Shown here piece after piece: positions 24,817-32,882 of a DNA stretch of 47,329 nt. The stretch is from Parabacteroides acidifaciens (lineage in GTDB: Bacteria; Bacteroidota; Bacteroidia; Bacteroidales; Tannerellaceae). Under the pieces are notes generated by a model. The model did not search any database. It was given only the letters and a program-made list of their open reading frames with translations, and had not been told where the DNA came from. The position numbers and the translations under genes are program-made. The stretch is from positions 1 through 47,329 of the forward strand of contig NZ_QREV01000039.1 in the NCBI RefSeq assembly GCF_003363715.1, in the 5' to 3' direction. How positions within the stretch are numbered: the stretch's first letter is position 1; each line of letters begins with the position of its first letter.

Positions 24817-25965
24817 ATGACAAAGAATATACTGTATCTCCTTATTCTTTACTTATTGCCGGCTTGTTCAGGTAAGCAACAAGAGCAAAGCGAACCCGCT
24901 CCGCAGAAAGAAGACAAGACCGAATTGCCGGTATTGGATCTGGCAAGTGTTATCGACAAGCAAATGCCGGATACGTTTACATGGAACAGCCTTGCTAAAA
25001 ACATCCGCCTCGTCCCTATTTCGACTAATAGCCGTACTTTAATGGGCATGTCCAGGGAATTGATTTATTGGGGTGATAACTTCTACATTGCAACAGACCT
25101 CCAAACCCAGACCATCTACAAAATAGATAAAGACGGTACTATCTTGAAAGCATTCCGCCATGTCGGAAACGGCCCTGGCGAATATGTATATCTCTCACGT
25201 ATCGACTACAGTCCGCAAGACTCGCTGATTCAGGTTTTCGACAATGGAAACAAAAAATGGATTTTTTACAACACTGACGGAAAGTTGATAAAAGAAATAT
25301 CTTTTTCGGAATCTGAAATAAGCCACCCCCTCCTGTTCAAAGAGGATTATGTAATCTGCCGGGGGACTTCGGAAGCTCCTAACCAGTTATATATTACAGA
25401 TAAGAACTTAAACATTCTTCAACGATTATGTCCGTTCGACACCTCATGGACAACTTGGGAAAAAGCAGCCACTATATTACAAACAAGCCGGTGCAATAAC
25501 CGGGATATACTATTGGTTAACCATGCTACCTCAGACAGTGTCTTTTCCGTAACGGACAAAGGACTTATCCCGCAGTTTATCCTGAGCAAAGGAAAAAATA
25601 CGATTCCAGCCGATGAAGTAAAGAAATTCATAGAACTGGTACAACAGGGAAGCCCCTACATCCTGCAATTGAGAATCCACTCTTTACCAGGATACTATCT
25701 GATTTGTTATGCCCGGGATAAACAAGGGATCGAAGAGATCTGGAGCAAATCAGACAATCGGCTCGTCTCCCGGTTCTTCAATACAAAAGAGGGAGTTGGC
25801 ATTCCTTTCATACTGCCTTCCGGTAAAAAGATACGAATCGAGGATTTTGCCCTATACACCAACGGGAACCGTATCGCCTTGTTCATCCCGGCAGAAGACC
25901 TGGTCGGAGAGATCGAAGGGGTGAAAGAAGATGACAATCCGGTTTTATTACTCATTGAGACATAA
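24817..25965 (+). CDS. 6-bladed beta-propeller lipoprotein
   Basis: With the start at 24817 this is a 382-residue lipoprotein (LLPACSG, Cys near 15). The upstream part of the open frame overlaps the previous gene and its terminator and is not coding. Repeated blades with patterns like YIATDLQTQTIYKIDKDGTIL, GNGPGEYVYLSRI and IQVFDNGNKKWIFYN match the Bacteroidota 6-bladed beta-propeller family (PF17170 type). Members are exported and of unknown function, often near glycan or peptide uptake genes. It is followed after 38 bases by another exported protein of unknown role on the same strand. Confidence 0.82.
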   Translation: MTKNILYLLILYLLPACSGKQQEQSEPAPQKEDKTELPVLDLASVIDKQMPDTFTWNSLAKNIRLVPISTNSRTLMGMSRELIYWGDNFYIATDLQTQTIYKIDKDGTILKAFRHVGNGPGEYVYLSRIDYSPQDSLIQVFDNGNKKWIFYNTDGKLIKEISFSESEISHPLLFKEDYVICRGTSEAPNQLYITDKNLNILQRLCPFDTSWTTWEKAATILQTSRCNNRDILLVNHATSDSVFSVTDKGLIPQFILSKGKNTIPADEVKKFIELVQQGSPYILQLRIHSLPGYYLICYARDKQGIEEIWSKSDNRLVSRFFNTKEGVGIPFILPSGKKIRIEDFALYTNGNRIALFIPAEDLVGEIEGVKEDDNPVLLLIET

Positions 25966-26003
25966 GATAAGACACAGAAATTCTAAATTTAATAGATTGA
26001 ATT

Positions 26004-26666
26004 ATGAAAACAGTCCTATACATATTATCAACCTGTTTACTCAGTATGGTATTCACGTTGTCCGTACACGCCCAGGGAGGCGAATCGGAATATTTGTTCA
26101 AAGACTTCCAGCAAAGCCTGGTCTATTACAAGGATGGCAGGGTGTTCAAAGTAAAACTCAACTACAGCTTGGCAAGGAATGCTTTTATGTTTATTGACGA
26201 GAACGATAAGAATAATGTCAAGCTTTTTGCCGAACCGGAGATGGTACGGGTACTGAAAATAGACAACCGTACCTTCCAGTTAACACCAAAAGGGCTGGCA
26301 CAGGAACATCTAAACCAGGATCCTTACCTGGCAGTCACCTATAGAGGAAGATCCCGCCCACAAGGGAAACAGGTCGGCTACGGAGGACGTTCGGAAACAG
26401 CTTCCGTCGATTCCTATTCCAGCATCCAATCAGCCGGACATATATTCAAGCTCGAAACGGAGAAAATCATCATTGCCGATGTCCAAAAGCGGTACACAAC
26501 AAAGAGAAACGGAAAAGAAAAAGCATTTGAGACAAGCAAGCAGTTCCTCAAACTATATCCGAAAGAGCAACAAGAAACAATACAGAAATATATCAAAGCG
26601 CAAAAGACGAACTTCGACGATCCGCAACAGGTTCTCGAGCTGGTCAAATATGCAGAGGCTTTATAA
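26004..26666 (+). CDS. Exported protein of unknown function
   Basis: I do not recognise this 220-residue protein. It has a clear signal peptide (MKTVLYILSTCLLSMVFTL, cleavage near VHAQ). A beta-rich central part holds LVYYKDGRVFKVKLNYSLA and MVRVLKIDNRTFQLTPKG. A Gly/Arg/Ser-rich linker lies near residues 113-138, and a basic helical C-terminus follows with several Lys-rich segments. It is probably periplasmic or outer-membrane associated. It follows the propeller lipoprotein by 38 bases, so the two may form an operon. The GH92 gene after it has its own promoter. Confidence 0.65.
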   Translation: MKTVLYILSTCLLSMVFTLSVHAQGGESEYLFKDFQQSLVYYKDGRVFKVKLNYSLARNAFMFIDENDKNNVKLFAEPEMVRVLKIDNRTFQLTPKGLAQEHLNQDPYLAVTYRGRSRPQGKQVGYGGRSETASVDSYSSIQSAGHIFKLETEKIIIADVQKRYTTKRNGKEKAFETSKQFLKLYPKEQQETIQKYIKAQKTNFDDPQQVLELVKYAEAL

Positions 26667-26716
26667 ACGCCCCTCCATATTAGCCAAATATCTATAGAAA
26701 TCCGACAAAAAGCACA

Positions 26717-26746
26717 TTTGCATATCCGTTACTTTTCCTATTTTTG
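26717..26746 (+). promoter_or_regulatory. Promoter of the GH92 gene
   Basis: TTTG (26717-26720), 18 bases and TATTTTTG (26739-26746) fit the Bacteroidota promoter, 30 bases before the ATG at 26777. This box falls inside the longer open frame to 26744 and supports the shorter start. Confidence 0.6.
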
Positions 26747-26776
26747 GACATCTCTGGAAATAAGAAGAACAAGCAT

Positions 26777-29104
26777 ATGCAAAAACAAATGAAATCGCTG
26801 ATTCTCGCCTTTGCGTGCATGGCTTTACCGGTTATGGCGCAAAAGACCGATTTGGTAAACCCAATCATCGGAACAAACGGAATGGGACATACATTTCCCG
26901 GCGCTTGTGCCCCTTTTGGGATTGTACAGGTTAGTCCGGACACTGATACCATTCCCCACAACATCGATGGTGTATATCAACCCCGTGCCTACGAATATTG
27001 TGCCGGATACCAGCATAAGGATAGCTCCATTGTTGGTTTCAGCCATACCCATTTCAGCGGTACAGGCCATTCCGACCTGGGGGATATCCTCCTGATGCCT
27101 TTCACCGGGAAATTACAGCTAAATCCGGGCACAGCCGACAATCCGGATAGCGGCTATCGTTCCCGTTTCAGCCATAACACGGAAATATCCCGTCCAGGCT
27201 ATTACGAAGTATTCCTGGCCGACGACCGGATCAAAGTCCAGCTGACAGCGACCGAGCGGACCGGCATCCACAAATATACCTACCCCGCCGACCAGAAAAA
27301 GCAATTGATCCTCGACCTCAATCATGGCATTTATAATTACGACGGCAAAGTACTGTGGGCAAACCTCCGGGTCGAAAACGACACGTTGCTGACCGGTTAC
27401 CGTATTACCAACGGATGGAGCCGTGTGAACTACACCTATTTTGCGATTTCGTTCTCACAACCGATTACACATTATGGCTACACGGACCGGGAGAAGGTCA
27501 ATTATCCGGGAGGTTTCCGCCGTTTCAACACAGCCGAGAACTTTCCTGAGATCGGCGGTCGTAAAGTGGTCTCTTACTTTGAATTCAAGGAAGGCGCAGC
27601 CCCGCTCGAAATCAAGGTTGCCCTTTCGGCTGTCGGGACAGATGGAGCCGTGAAGAACCTGCAGGCGGAAGCAAGCGGCAAATCGTTCGATTCGATCCGC
27701 CGGGAGACAAACGGCAAATGGGAAAAGGCCCTTTCCGTAATCGATGCAGAAGGAAGCAACGACCAGCTGACAATGCTCTACACCTCGTTATACCATACCA
27801 TGATCAACCCGTCCGTTTATATGGATGTGGACGGCAAGTACAGAGGAATCGACCATAATATCCACCAGGCTGACGGATTCACCAACTATACGGTATTCTC
27901 GGTCTGGGATACTTACCGGGCTTTGCATCCGTTGTTTAACATCATCAAACGGGATGTCAGTACGGATATAGTCAAATCGATGCTCGCCCATTATAACCAA
28001 AGTGTGCATCATCTGCTACCGGTCTGGTCGCATATGGGAAATGAGAACTGGTGCATGATCGGATACCATTCCGTTTCCGTCCTTGCCGATGCCATTGCCA
28101 AAGGTTTGCCGATCGACAGGCAAGAAGCTGTCAAAGCCATGATCAGCAGTTCGAACGTTCCCTACTACGACCACACGGACGAGTACAAACAATTGGGTTA
28201 TGTGCCTTTTGATAATTCCCCGATATCGGCATCCATCACGTTGGAAAATGCCTATGAAGACTGGACGATCTACCACACGGCCCTTTTGACAGGAGACAAG
28301 CAAACGGCAGAGACATACCGGAAGCGTGCCCTCTCCTACCGGAACGTATTCAAACCGGACTTGGGTTTTGCCTGTCCCCGCTATAAAGACGGTAGCTGGA
28401 AAGAAGATATCGATCTGTTGAGCACCCACGGACAAGGTTTTATCGAAGGAAATGCTTGGAACTATTCGTTCTATGTACCGCAGGCACCGTCCGACCAGAT
28501 CCGCCTGATGGGTGGCAACCGCAGCTTTATCAACAAGCTGGACTCCCTGTTCACCATGCATCTCCCGGATGAATTCTTTGCCCAGACGGAAGATGTCACC
28601 CGCGAAGGTTTGCTCGGCACATACGTACACGGGAACGAACCCAGCCATCACATTCCTTACTTATATACTTGGACTTCCGAGCCCTGGAAAACACAATATT
28701 GGGTTCGTGAAATCATGAACCGTATGTACCGGAACAACATCGACGGCTTGTGCGGAAACGACGATTGCGGTCAGATGTCCGCCTGGTATATCTTCTCGGC
28801 AATGGGTTTCTACCCGGTATGCCCCGGAACAGACCAGTATGTAATCGGAACTCCCTATCTTCCATACATGAAAGTAAACCTGGAAAACGGGAAAACGTTT
28901 GTAATCAAAGCAGACAAGGTCAACGACAAGAACCGCTATATCAAATCTGTCACCCTGAACGGCAAGCCCTATAAAAAGGCTTACATCACCCAGCAGGACA
29001 TCATGAACGGTGGCGAACTCGTCTTCCAAATGACCTCAACCCCCAATAAGAAAAGGCTGTTCACGGAGGAGGAAAAGCCTTATTCGTTAACATCAGCAGA
29101 ATAA
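26777..29104 (+). CDS. GH92 exo-alpha-mannosidase
   Basis: This 775-residue exported enzyme (signal peptide ending near PVMAQ) belongs to glycoside hydrolase family 92, calcium-dependent inverting alpha-mannosidases. Family marks are VNPIIGTNGMGHTFPGA at the start, GFSHTHFSGTG, WDTYRALHPL, the acid-bearing GNENWCMIGYHS, and near the C-terminus GNDDCGQMSAWYIFSAMGFY with the base Asp. It would trim mannose from N-glycans or yeast mannan; linkage cannot be told from sequence alone. ATG at 26789 is an alternative start. It is followed after 16 bases by a TIM-barrel lipoprotein on the same strand, suggesting a two-gene glycan unit with no SusC/D of its own. Confidence 0.93.
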   Translation: MQKQMKSLILAFACMALPVMAQKTDLVNPIIGTNGMGHTFPGACAPFGIVQVSPDTDTIPHNIDGVYQPRAYEYCAGYQHKDSSIVGFSHTHFSGTGHSDLGDILLMPFTGKLQLNPGTADNPDSGYRSRFSHNTEISRPGYYEVFLADDRIKVQLTATERTGIHKYTYPADQKKQLILDLNHGIYNYDGKVLWANLRVENDTLLTGYRITNGWSRVNYTYFAISFSQPITHYGYTDREKVNYPGGFRRFNTAENFPEIGGRKVVSYFEFKEGAAPLEIKVALSAVGTDGAVKNLQAEASGKSFDSIRRETNGKWEKALSVIDAEGSNDQLTMLYTSLYHTMINPSVYMDVDGKYRGIDHNIHQADGFTNYTVFSVWDTYRALHPLFNIIKRDVSTDIVKSMLAHYNQSVHHLLPVWSHMGNENWCMIGYHSVSVLADAIAKGLPIDRQEAVKAMISSSNVPYYDHTDEYKQLGYVPFDNSPISASITLENAYEDWTIYHTALLTGDKQTAETYRKRALSYRNVFKPDLGFACPRYKDGSWKEDIDLLSTHGQGFIEGNAWNYSFYVPQAPSDQIRLMGGNRSFINKLDSLFTMHLPDEFFAQTEDVTREGLLGTYVHGNEPSHHIPYLYTWTSEPWKTQYWVREIMNRMYRNNIDGLCGNDDCGQMSAWYIFSAMGFYPVCPGTDQYVIGTPYLPYMKVNLENGKTFVIKADKVNDKNRYIKSVTLNGKPYKKAYITQQDIMNGGELVFQMTSTPNKKRLFTEEEKPYSLTSAE

Positions 29105-29120
29105 AAAAAAACAACACACC

Positions 29121-30770
29121 ATGAGATCACTTATAATTAACTATCTCTCAATCCTTTTATGTGCACAGGCTTTTTTTGCCTGTGCACCCAATGTACAAAA
29201 GACTTCCGAACGCACGTTCAGGATCATTCATAACAATGATGGCTCCGACCTTTTAGGGAACCGTTGGTTCAAACAGCGTCCACTGACACTGGCCGATCTG
29301 GATTCGTGCGTGGATATGGTCGCAAACTCGCAAGTCACGACTTACATGATGTGCTCTGGAAGCGACTTCTTCTATGTACGCTCCAAATACGGGCATGTAA
29401 TGGGGGACGACCTGAACGGCACACTGGATTGTGGCTGTGATACCGCCCAATATAATTCGTTCCGCAAGTATTACCGCAATCACCTGAATCTGGAAAAAGA
29501 GGGGACCGATCTCGTTGCCCACACACTTACGCGGGCAAAAGAGAAGGGGATGGAAGCCTTTATCACTTACCGGATGAATGACCTGCACTTTAATGACACA
29601 ACCACTCATTGCCCGATCTGGTACACCGACTTCTGGATCGAGCATCCCGAATACTGGCTGAACGACACGACACAAGGCTATAACAGCGGAGGTGCCCTGG
29701 ACTTTGCCATCAAGGAGGTACGCGACCGTAAGCTGGCGATTATCACCGAACAACTCGAAAGGTATGACATGATAGACGGTTACGACCTGGACTTCATGCG
29801 TTTTATAGTCTATTTCAAATCGGGTACGGGACCGCAGAACGCACCGCTTATGACCCAGTTGGTAAAAGATATCCGCAAAAAGGTAGACGAAGTATCGGCC
29901 AAAAGGGGGAAAAAGATCCTGCTATCGGCGCGTGTGGCCCCGACAGTTGAACAAAATATGATGAAGGGTCTGGATATACGCGAATGGCTCCGCTTAGGGT
30001 TACTGGATTTTATCAGTACGGGTGTCCACTGGCGGGGAGATCCGGCAATGCCCGTAGCCAAATTCCGGGAAGAGTTGGGAGACGACCTGAACATACCATT
30101 CTACAGTTCCATTGACGACGGCGGCTATCGTCCGAGAGAATTCTGGTCGCATGGCATGCACCGGGGCATGTGCTCGCATATACTCTCGCAGGGGGCAGAC
30201 GGCATTTATTTGTTCAATTACTATTTCGGCGAGTACTATTCCGATTATGACGGAAAACTGCACTTGGAAGACGGGGGACAGGTCTGCCGTGTCAGAATAC
30301 CCGAATTGCTCCAGGAATTAGGTTCTCTGGAAACATTGAAAGGCCGGAACAAAGTATATGCTTTATCGGACGGTGTTGTCCAGTATAATATAAAGCCAGA
30401 CTCTCCCCTCCCTCTCAAAATCAACAAGGAGGAACGGAAAGAGGTGAATATCTATATCGGCGATGCCGTAGAAGAAGGCTATCCGGAGGAAGCAATCCTG
30501 TTTATCCGCACCAGCCGCCCGGCAACCTGCCGGCTGACAATCAACGGACAGACAATCGAAAAAGAAATGCCGTCTTATACCCACCTCTACGACAAAGAAC
30601 GTGGCTTGGAGGGGGACGAGAAGGAGTATGCTTTCATTCTGCCTGCAAATGTCCTCAAACAGGGTTATAACAGCATCGGTTTCCAATCTGAAGACAAAGA
30701 TGCGTTTACGGTTAAACGGGTAGAAGTCGCGCTAAAGTACGGGGATGTAGAAACACACGGATACTTCTGA
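29121..30770 (+). CDS. TIM-barrel lipoprotein, probable glycoside hydrolase
   Basis: This 549-residue protein has a lipoprotein signal (AFFACAP, Cys about 21). The main domain (about 30-400) looks like a TIM barrel of the family 10-like glycosyl hydrolase (GHL) type. Strand-end motifs include EAFITYRMNDLHF, DGYDLDFMRF, ILLSARVAPTV, DFISTGVHWRG and DGIYLFNYYFGEYY. Candidate acids are the Asp residues in DGYDLDF. The C-terminal part (about 410-549) is a beta-sandwich, possibly carbohydrate binding. I cannot place it in a numbered GH family. Its position 16 bases after GH92 suggests it acts on the same mannose-containing glycan. Confidence 0.7.
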   Translation: MRSLIINYLSILLCAQAFFACAPNVQKTSERTFRIIHNNDGSDLLGNRWFKQRPLTLADLDSCVDMVANSQVTTYMMCSGSDFFYVRSKYGHVMGDDLNGTLDCGCDTAQYNSFRKYYRNHLNLEKEGTDLVAHTLTRAKEKGMEAFITYRMNDLHFNDTTTHCPIWYTDFWIEHPEYWLNDTTQGYNSGGALDFAIKEVRDRKLAIITEQLERYDMIDGYDLDFMRFIVYFKSGTGPQNAPLMTQLVKDIRKKVDEVSAKRGKKILLSARVAPTVEQNMMKGLDIREWLRLGLLDFISTGVHWRGDPAMPVAKFREELGDDLNIPFYSSIDDGGYRPREFWSHGMHRGMCSHILSQGADGIYLFNYYFGEYYSDYDGKLHLEDGGQVCRVRIPELLQELGSLETLKGRNKVYALSDGVVQYNIKPDSPLPLKINKEERKEVNIYIGDAVEEGYPEEAILFIRTSRPATCRLTINGQTIEKEMPSYTHLYDKERGLEGDEKEYAFILPANVLKQGYNSIGFQSEDKDAFTVKRVEVALKYGDVETHGYF

Positions 30771-30797
30771 TTTGAAATAGACCTAAATAAAATATTT

Positions 30798-30834
30798 AAA
30801 GATAGGAAAGCTCATAAAATATTTCCTATCTTTG
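30798..30834 (+). promoter_or_regulatory. 12-base inverted repeat overlapping a -7 box
   Basis: AAAGATAGGAAA (30798-30809) is perfectly inverted at 30822-30833 and the right arm forms TATCTTTG (30827-30834), a full -7 match, 27 bases before the ATG at 30862. It could be a terminator for the gene ending at 30770 reused as a promoter, or an operator. No TTTG at -33 is evident. Confidence 0.5.
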
Positions 30835-30861
30835 TTCTTGATATAACTAAATTCATTGGCT

Positions 30862-31101
30862 ATGAGAAAAAGACAGAATGTAAATTTTCATCTGCTACCG
30901 ATTAAGGAAGAGAGTATAAGCATCCCGAAAGAGGTTGCAAGGTATTTATTGGATATATCCAAGTTGATTATCGGAGGTGCTGTTATCACGGCGGCACTGG
31001 ATATGATTCCCGATAAAATAACAGTGATATATATAGCTGGAGTAGCGGCTACTGTGATAGCCATTGGTGCTTTTATTACATTAATAACTTATAAAAAATA
31101 A
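30862..31101 (+). CDS. Small two-helix membrane protein
   Basis: This 79-residue protein has a basic N-terminus (MRKRQNVNFHLLPIKEE), an amphipathic stretch (SIPKEVARYLLDISKLI) and two membrane helices (about 37-50 and 56-74). It resembles the DUF6722 type of small Bacteroidota membrane proteins, by recall only. The ATG at 30862 is preferred because the frame upstream offers only a TTG. Its stop overlaps the start of a second tiny ORF, so the two are translationally coupled. Function unknown. Confidence 0.65.
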   Translation: MRKRQNVNFHLLPIKEESISIPKEVARYLLDISKLIIGGAVITAALDMIPDKITVIYIAGVAATVIAIGAFITLITYKK

Positions 31102-31217
31102 TGACAATGAGTGCAGCAATTTTATTATACAGCATTTTAGGCGGATTAGGCTTAGCCTATCTTATCTTTATTCTGACCCCGGCCGGAAAACGTTGGATAA
31201 GATCTTGGGATAAATAA
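31101..31217 (+). CDS. 38-residue single-helix membrane peptide
   Basis: The ATG at 31101 shares a base with the stop of the preceding gene (TAATG). The peptide is one hydrophobic helix (SAAILLYSILGGLGLAYLIF) followed by a short basic tail rich in Trp (GKRWIRSWDK). A second in-frame ATG lies at 31107. The coupling and the perfect terminator just after it argue that it is real. It could be a partner of the two-helix protein. I know no family for it. Confidence 0.55.
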   Translation: MTMSAAILLYSILGGLGLAYLIFILTPAGKRWIRSWDK

Positions 31218-31234
31218 ACGTAAGTTTTTCAAAT

Positions 31235-31276
31235 AAAAAGCGTACGTCTTTCGGGGAAAAGACGTACGCTTTTTTT
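31235..31276. terminator. Bidirectional terminator with 17-base perfect stem
   Basis: AAAAAGCGTACGTCTTT (31235-31251) is perfectly inverted at 31258-31274 with loop CGGGGA. A-rich and T-rich ends on both sides let it work in both directions. It ends the small membrane protein operon and, on the other strand, lies 109 bases beyond the stop of the last pectin gene. The 31277-31384 stretch shows nothing else. Confidence 0.9.
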
Positions 31277-31384
31277 CATAATTTTCCGCATAACCCAATA
31301 AGGCACTTTTCAATATAACAAACTATAATTCAGCATATTTCATGTACAAAATAGTGTATAGTGCGGAATATGCGGAAAGGATTC

Positions 31385-32854
31385 TTATTTCTTTATATTC
31401 GTCGATTTGTAAGCATGGATCTTTTCTTTCTTCCCGGCAGACGGTTCCGTTATCTTGATCTTTGTAAATGTGCCGTTGTTCACATCATCCAACACGATAG
31501 CCGGACGATAGTCTTTCTTTAAGGCTGTCAACTTCACATTTTTGAATGTGACCCCATCTGCATGGCGTACATAGAATCCCCAGGCAGGTAACTCTTTATG
31601 CTGGGAAAACTCAGGATAAGCCTTCGGCATTTCAGGCACTTTGTCCAACTCGTCCAGACCAACCTTCGCATACAAAGGATTACCGCCACCCGGATATACG
31701 ATCTCTACATTCTCGATCGATACATTGGTTATCTTATTATCCTTCAAACCGACAATCCCGGAGGGAGAGATATTACGGGGATTATCTTCCGTCGGTCCTT
31801 CATACTCATATCCGGCATCCGGCTTTGTGGCAGGGACCTCCGCATAGACATTCGAGATATGTACGTTATCCATCCGGCTACGACGGCCCTCACGGCGCTC
31901 CCCTACAACCAGGTAAATAGGATTACCCGTATTGATGGAACGCAGGCTATCCACTATCACATTTTCAACCAGCCCACCATCGACCGCCTGGATCGTTATA
32001 GCCGAACGGAACGTATCAAACACCGTATTATTGATAATCTTTATATTCTTAAAACCGCCTGTAGAAGCTGTCCCGAACTTGATACCGCTCGCACTGGAGC
32101 AAGCCGTATTGTTACGTACCTCGATATTCTGGCAGATTGCGTCAGCGCTATGTGACTTCAAACAAATCGCGTCGTCGGTAGCATCCACATAGCAGTTCTG
32201 GATCAAAGCGCCGTTACAATCGACGATATCCATACCGTCATTGTTCCAATAAGCGCGGCTGTGGACGGTAATACCATCGATCAGCAGATTCTCGCACTGG
32301 TCGTAGGTCTGCGTCCAGAAAGCCGGATTCATCAGCGTAATCCCTTTTACCTCCACGTTCTTGCACTCGCGGAAGTAAACTAATTTCGGACGGTTGGCGA
32401 CACGTCCCAACTGTAATTTGTCATTAATGACACCGGAATAGACCTGGTTGACGTAATTATTAGCAAGCTCACGTCCTCGTCCGTCGATCACGCCTTTGCC
32501 GGTAATCCCGATATTATCCTGTTTATTCGCCAGAATCAGACCATACCAGGCATTCAACTCCATATCATAATCGTACGGATTAGTGGAACCGACCAGCACC
32601 GCCCCTTCTCCCAGATGAATGGTCACATTCGACTTCAAGTGGATACTTCCGGTCAGATAACGTCCGACACTAAACACCAGTCGTCCGCCTCCGTTCTCAG
32701 AGATAAAATCAATCGCCTTCTGTATGGAACGGGTGTTCATGGTAGTCCCATCCGATTTAATCCCGAACATGGTCATCTGATAATCCTTTGCCCAAACCGG
32801 AACCACAGCCCCGATCAAAAAGCACATCATCACGATCTTCTTCAATATCTTCAT
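31385..32854 (-). CDS. GH28 polygalacturonase-like enzyme
   Basis: This 489-residue exported protein (start MKILKKIVMMCFLIGAVVP, ATG at 32854; the longer frame begins with TTG) is a right-handed beta-helix of family GH28. After the signal peptide comes MFGIKSDGTTMNTRSIQKAI, the usual N-terminal turn. Catalytic acids are visible in YWNNDGMDIVDC and DATDDAICLKSH. The GHG motif of classical polygalacturonases is replaced by SSASGIKFGT, as in the paralogue at 36550. It would hydrolyse galacturonic acid linkages in pectin or rhamnogalacturonan. It is the last gene of the locus, 28 bases after the GH106-type gene. Confidence 0.9.
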   Translation of the reverse strand: MKILKKIVMMCFLIGAVVPVWAKDYQMTMFGIKSDGTTMNTRSIQKAIDFISENGGGRLVFSVGRYLTGSIHLKSNVTIHLGEGAVLVGSTNPYDYDMELNAWYGLILANKQDNIGITGKGVIDGRGRELANNYVNQVYSGVINDKLQLGRVANRPKLVYFRECKNVEVKGITLMNPAFWTQTYDQCENLLIDGITVHSRAYWNNDGMDIVDCNGALIQNCYVDATDDAICLKSHSADAICQNIEVRNNTACSSASGIKFGTASTGGFKNIKIINNTVFDTFRSAITIQAVDGGLVENVIVDSLRSINTGNPIYLVVGERREGRRSRMDNVHISNVYAEVPATKPDAGYEYEGPTEDNPRNISPSGIVGLKDNKITNVSIENVEIVYPGGGNPLYAKVGLDELDKVPEMPKAYPEFSQHKELPAWGFYVRHADGVTFKNVKLTALKKDYRPAIVLDDVNNGTFTKIKITEPSAGKKEKIHAYKSTNIKK

Positions 32855-32882
32855 ATCTTCGTTATTTTTCAACTTTTAATTT

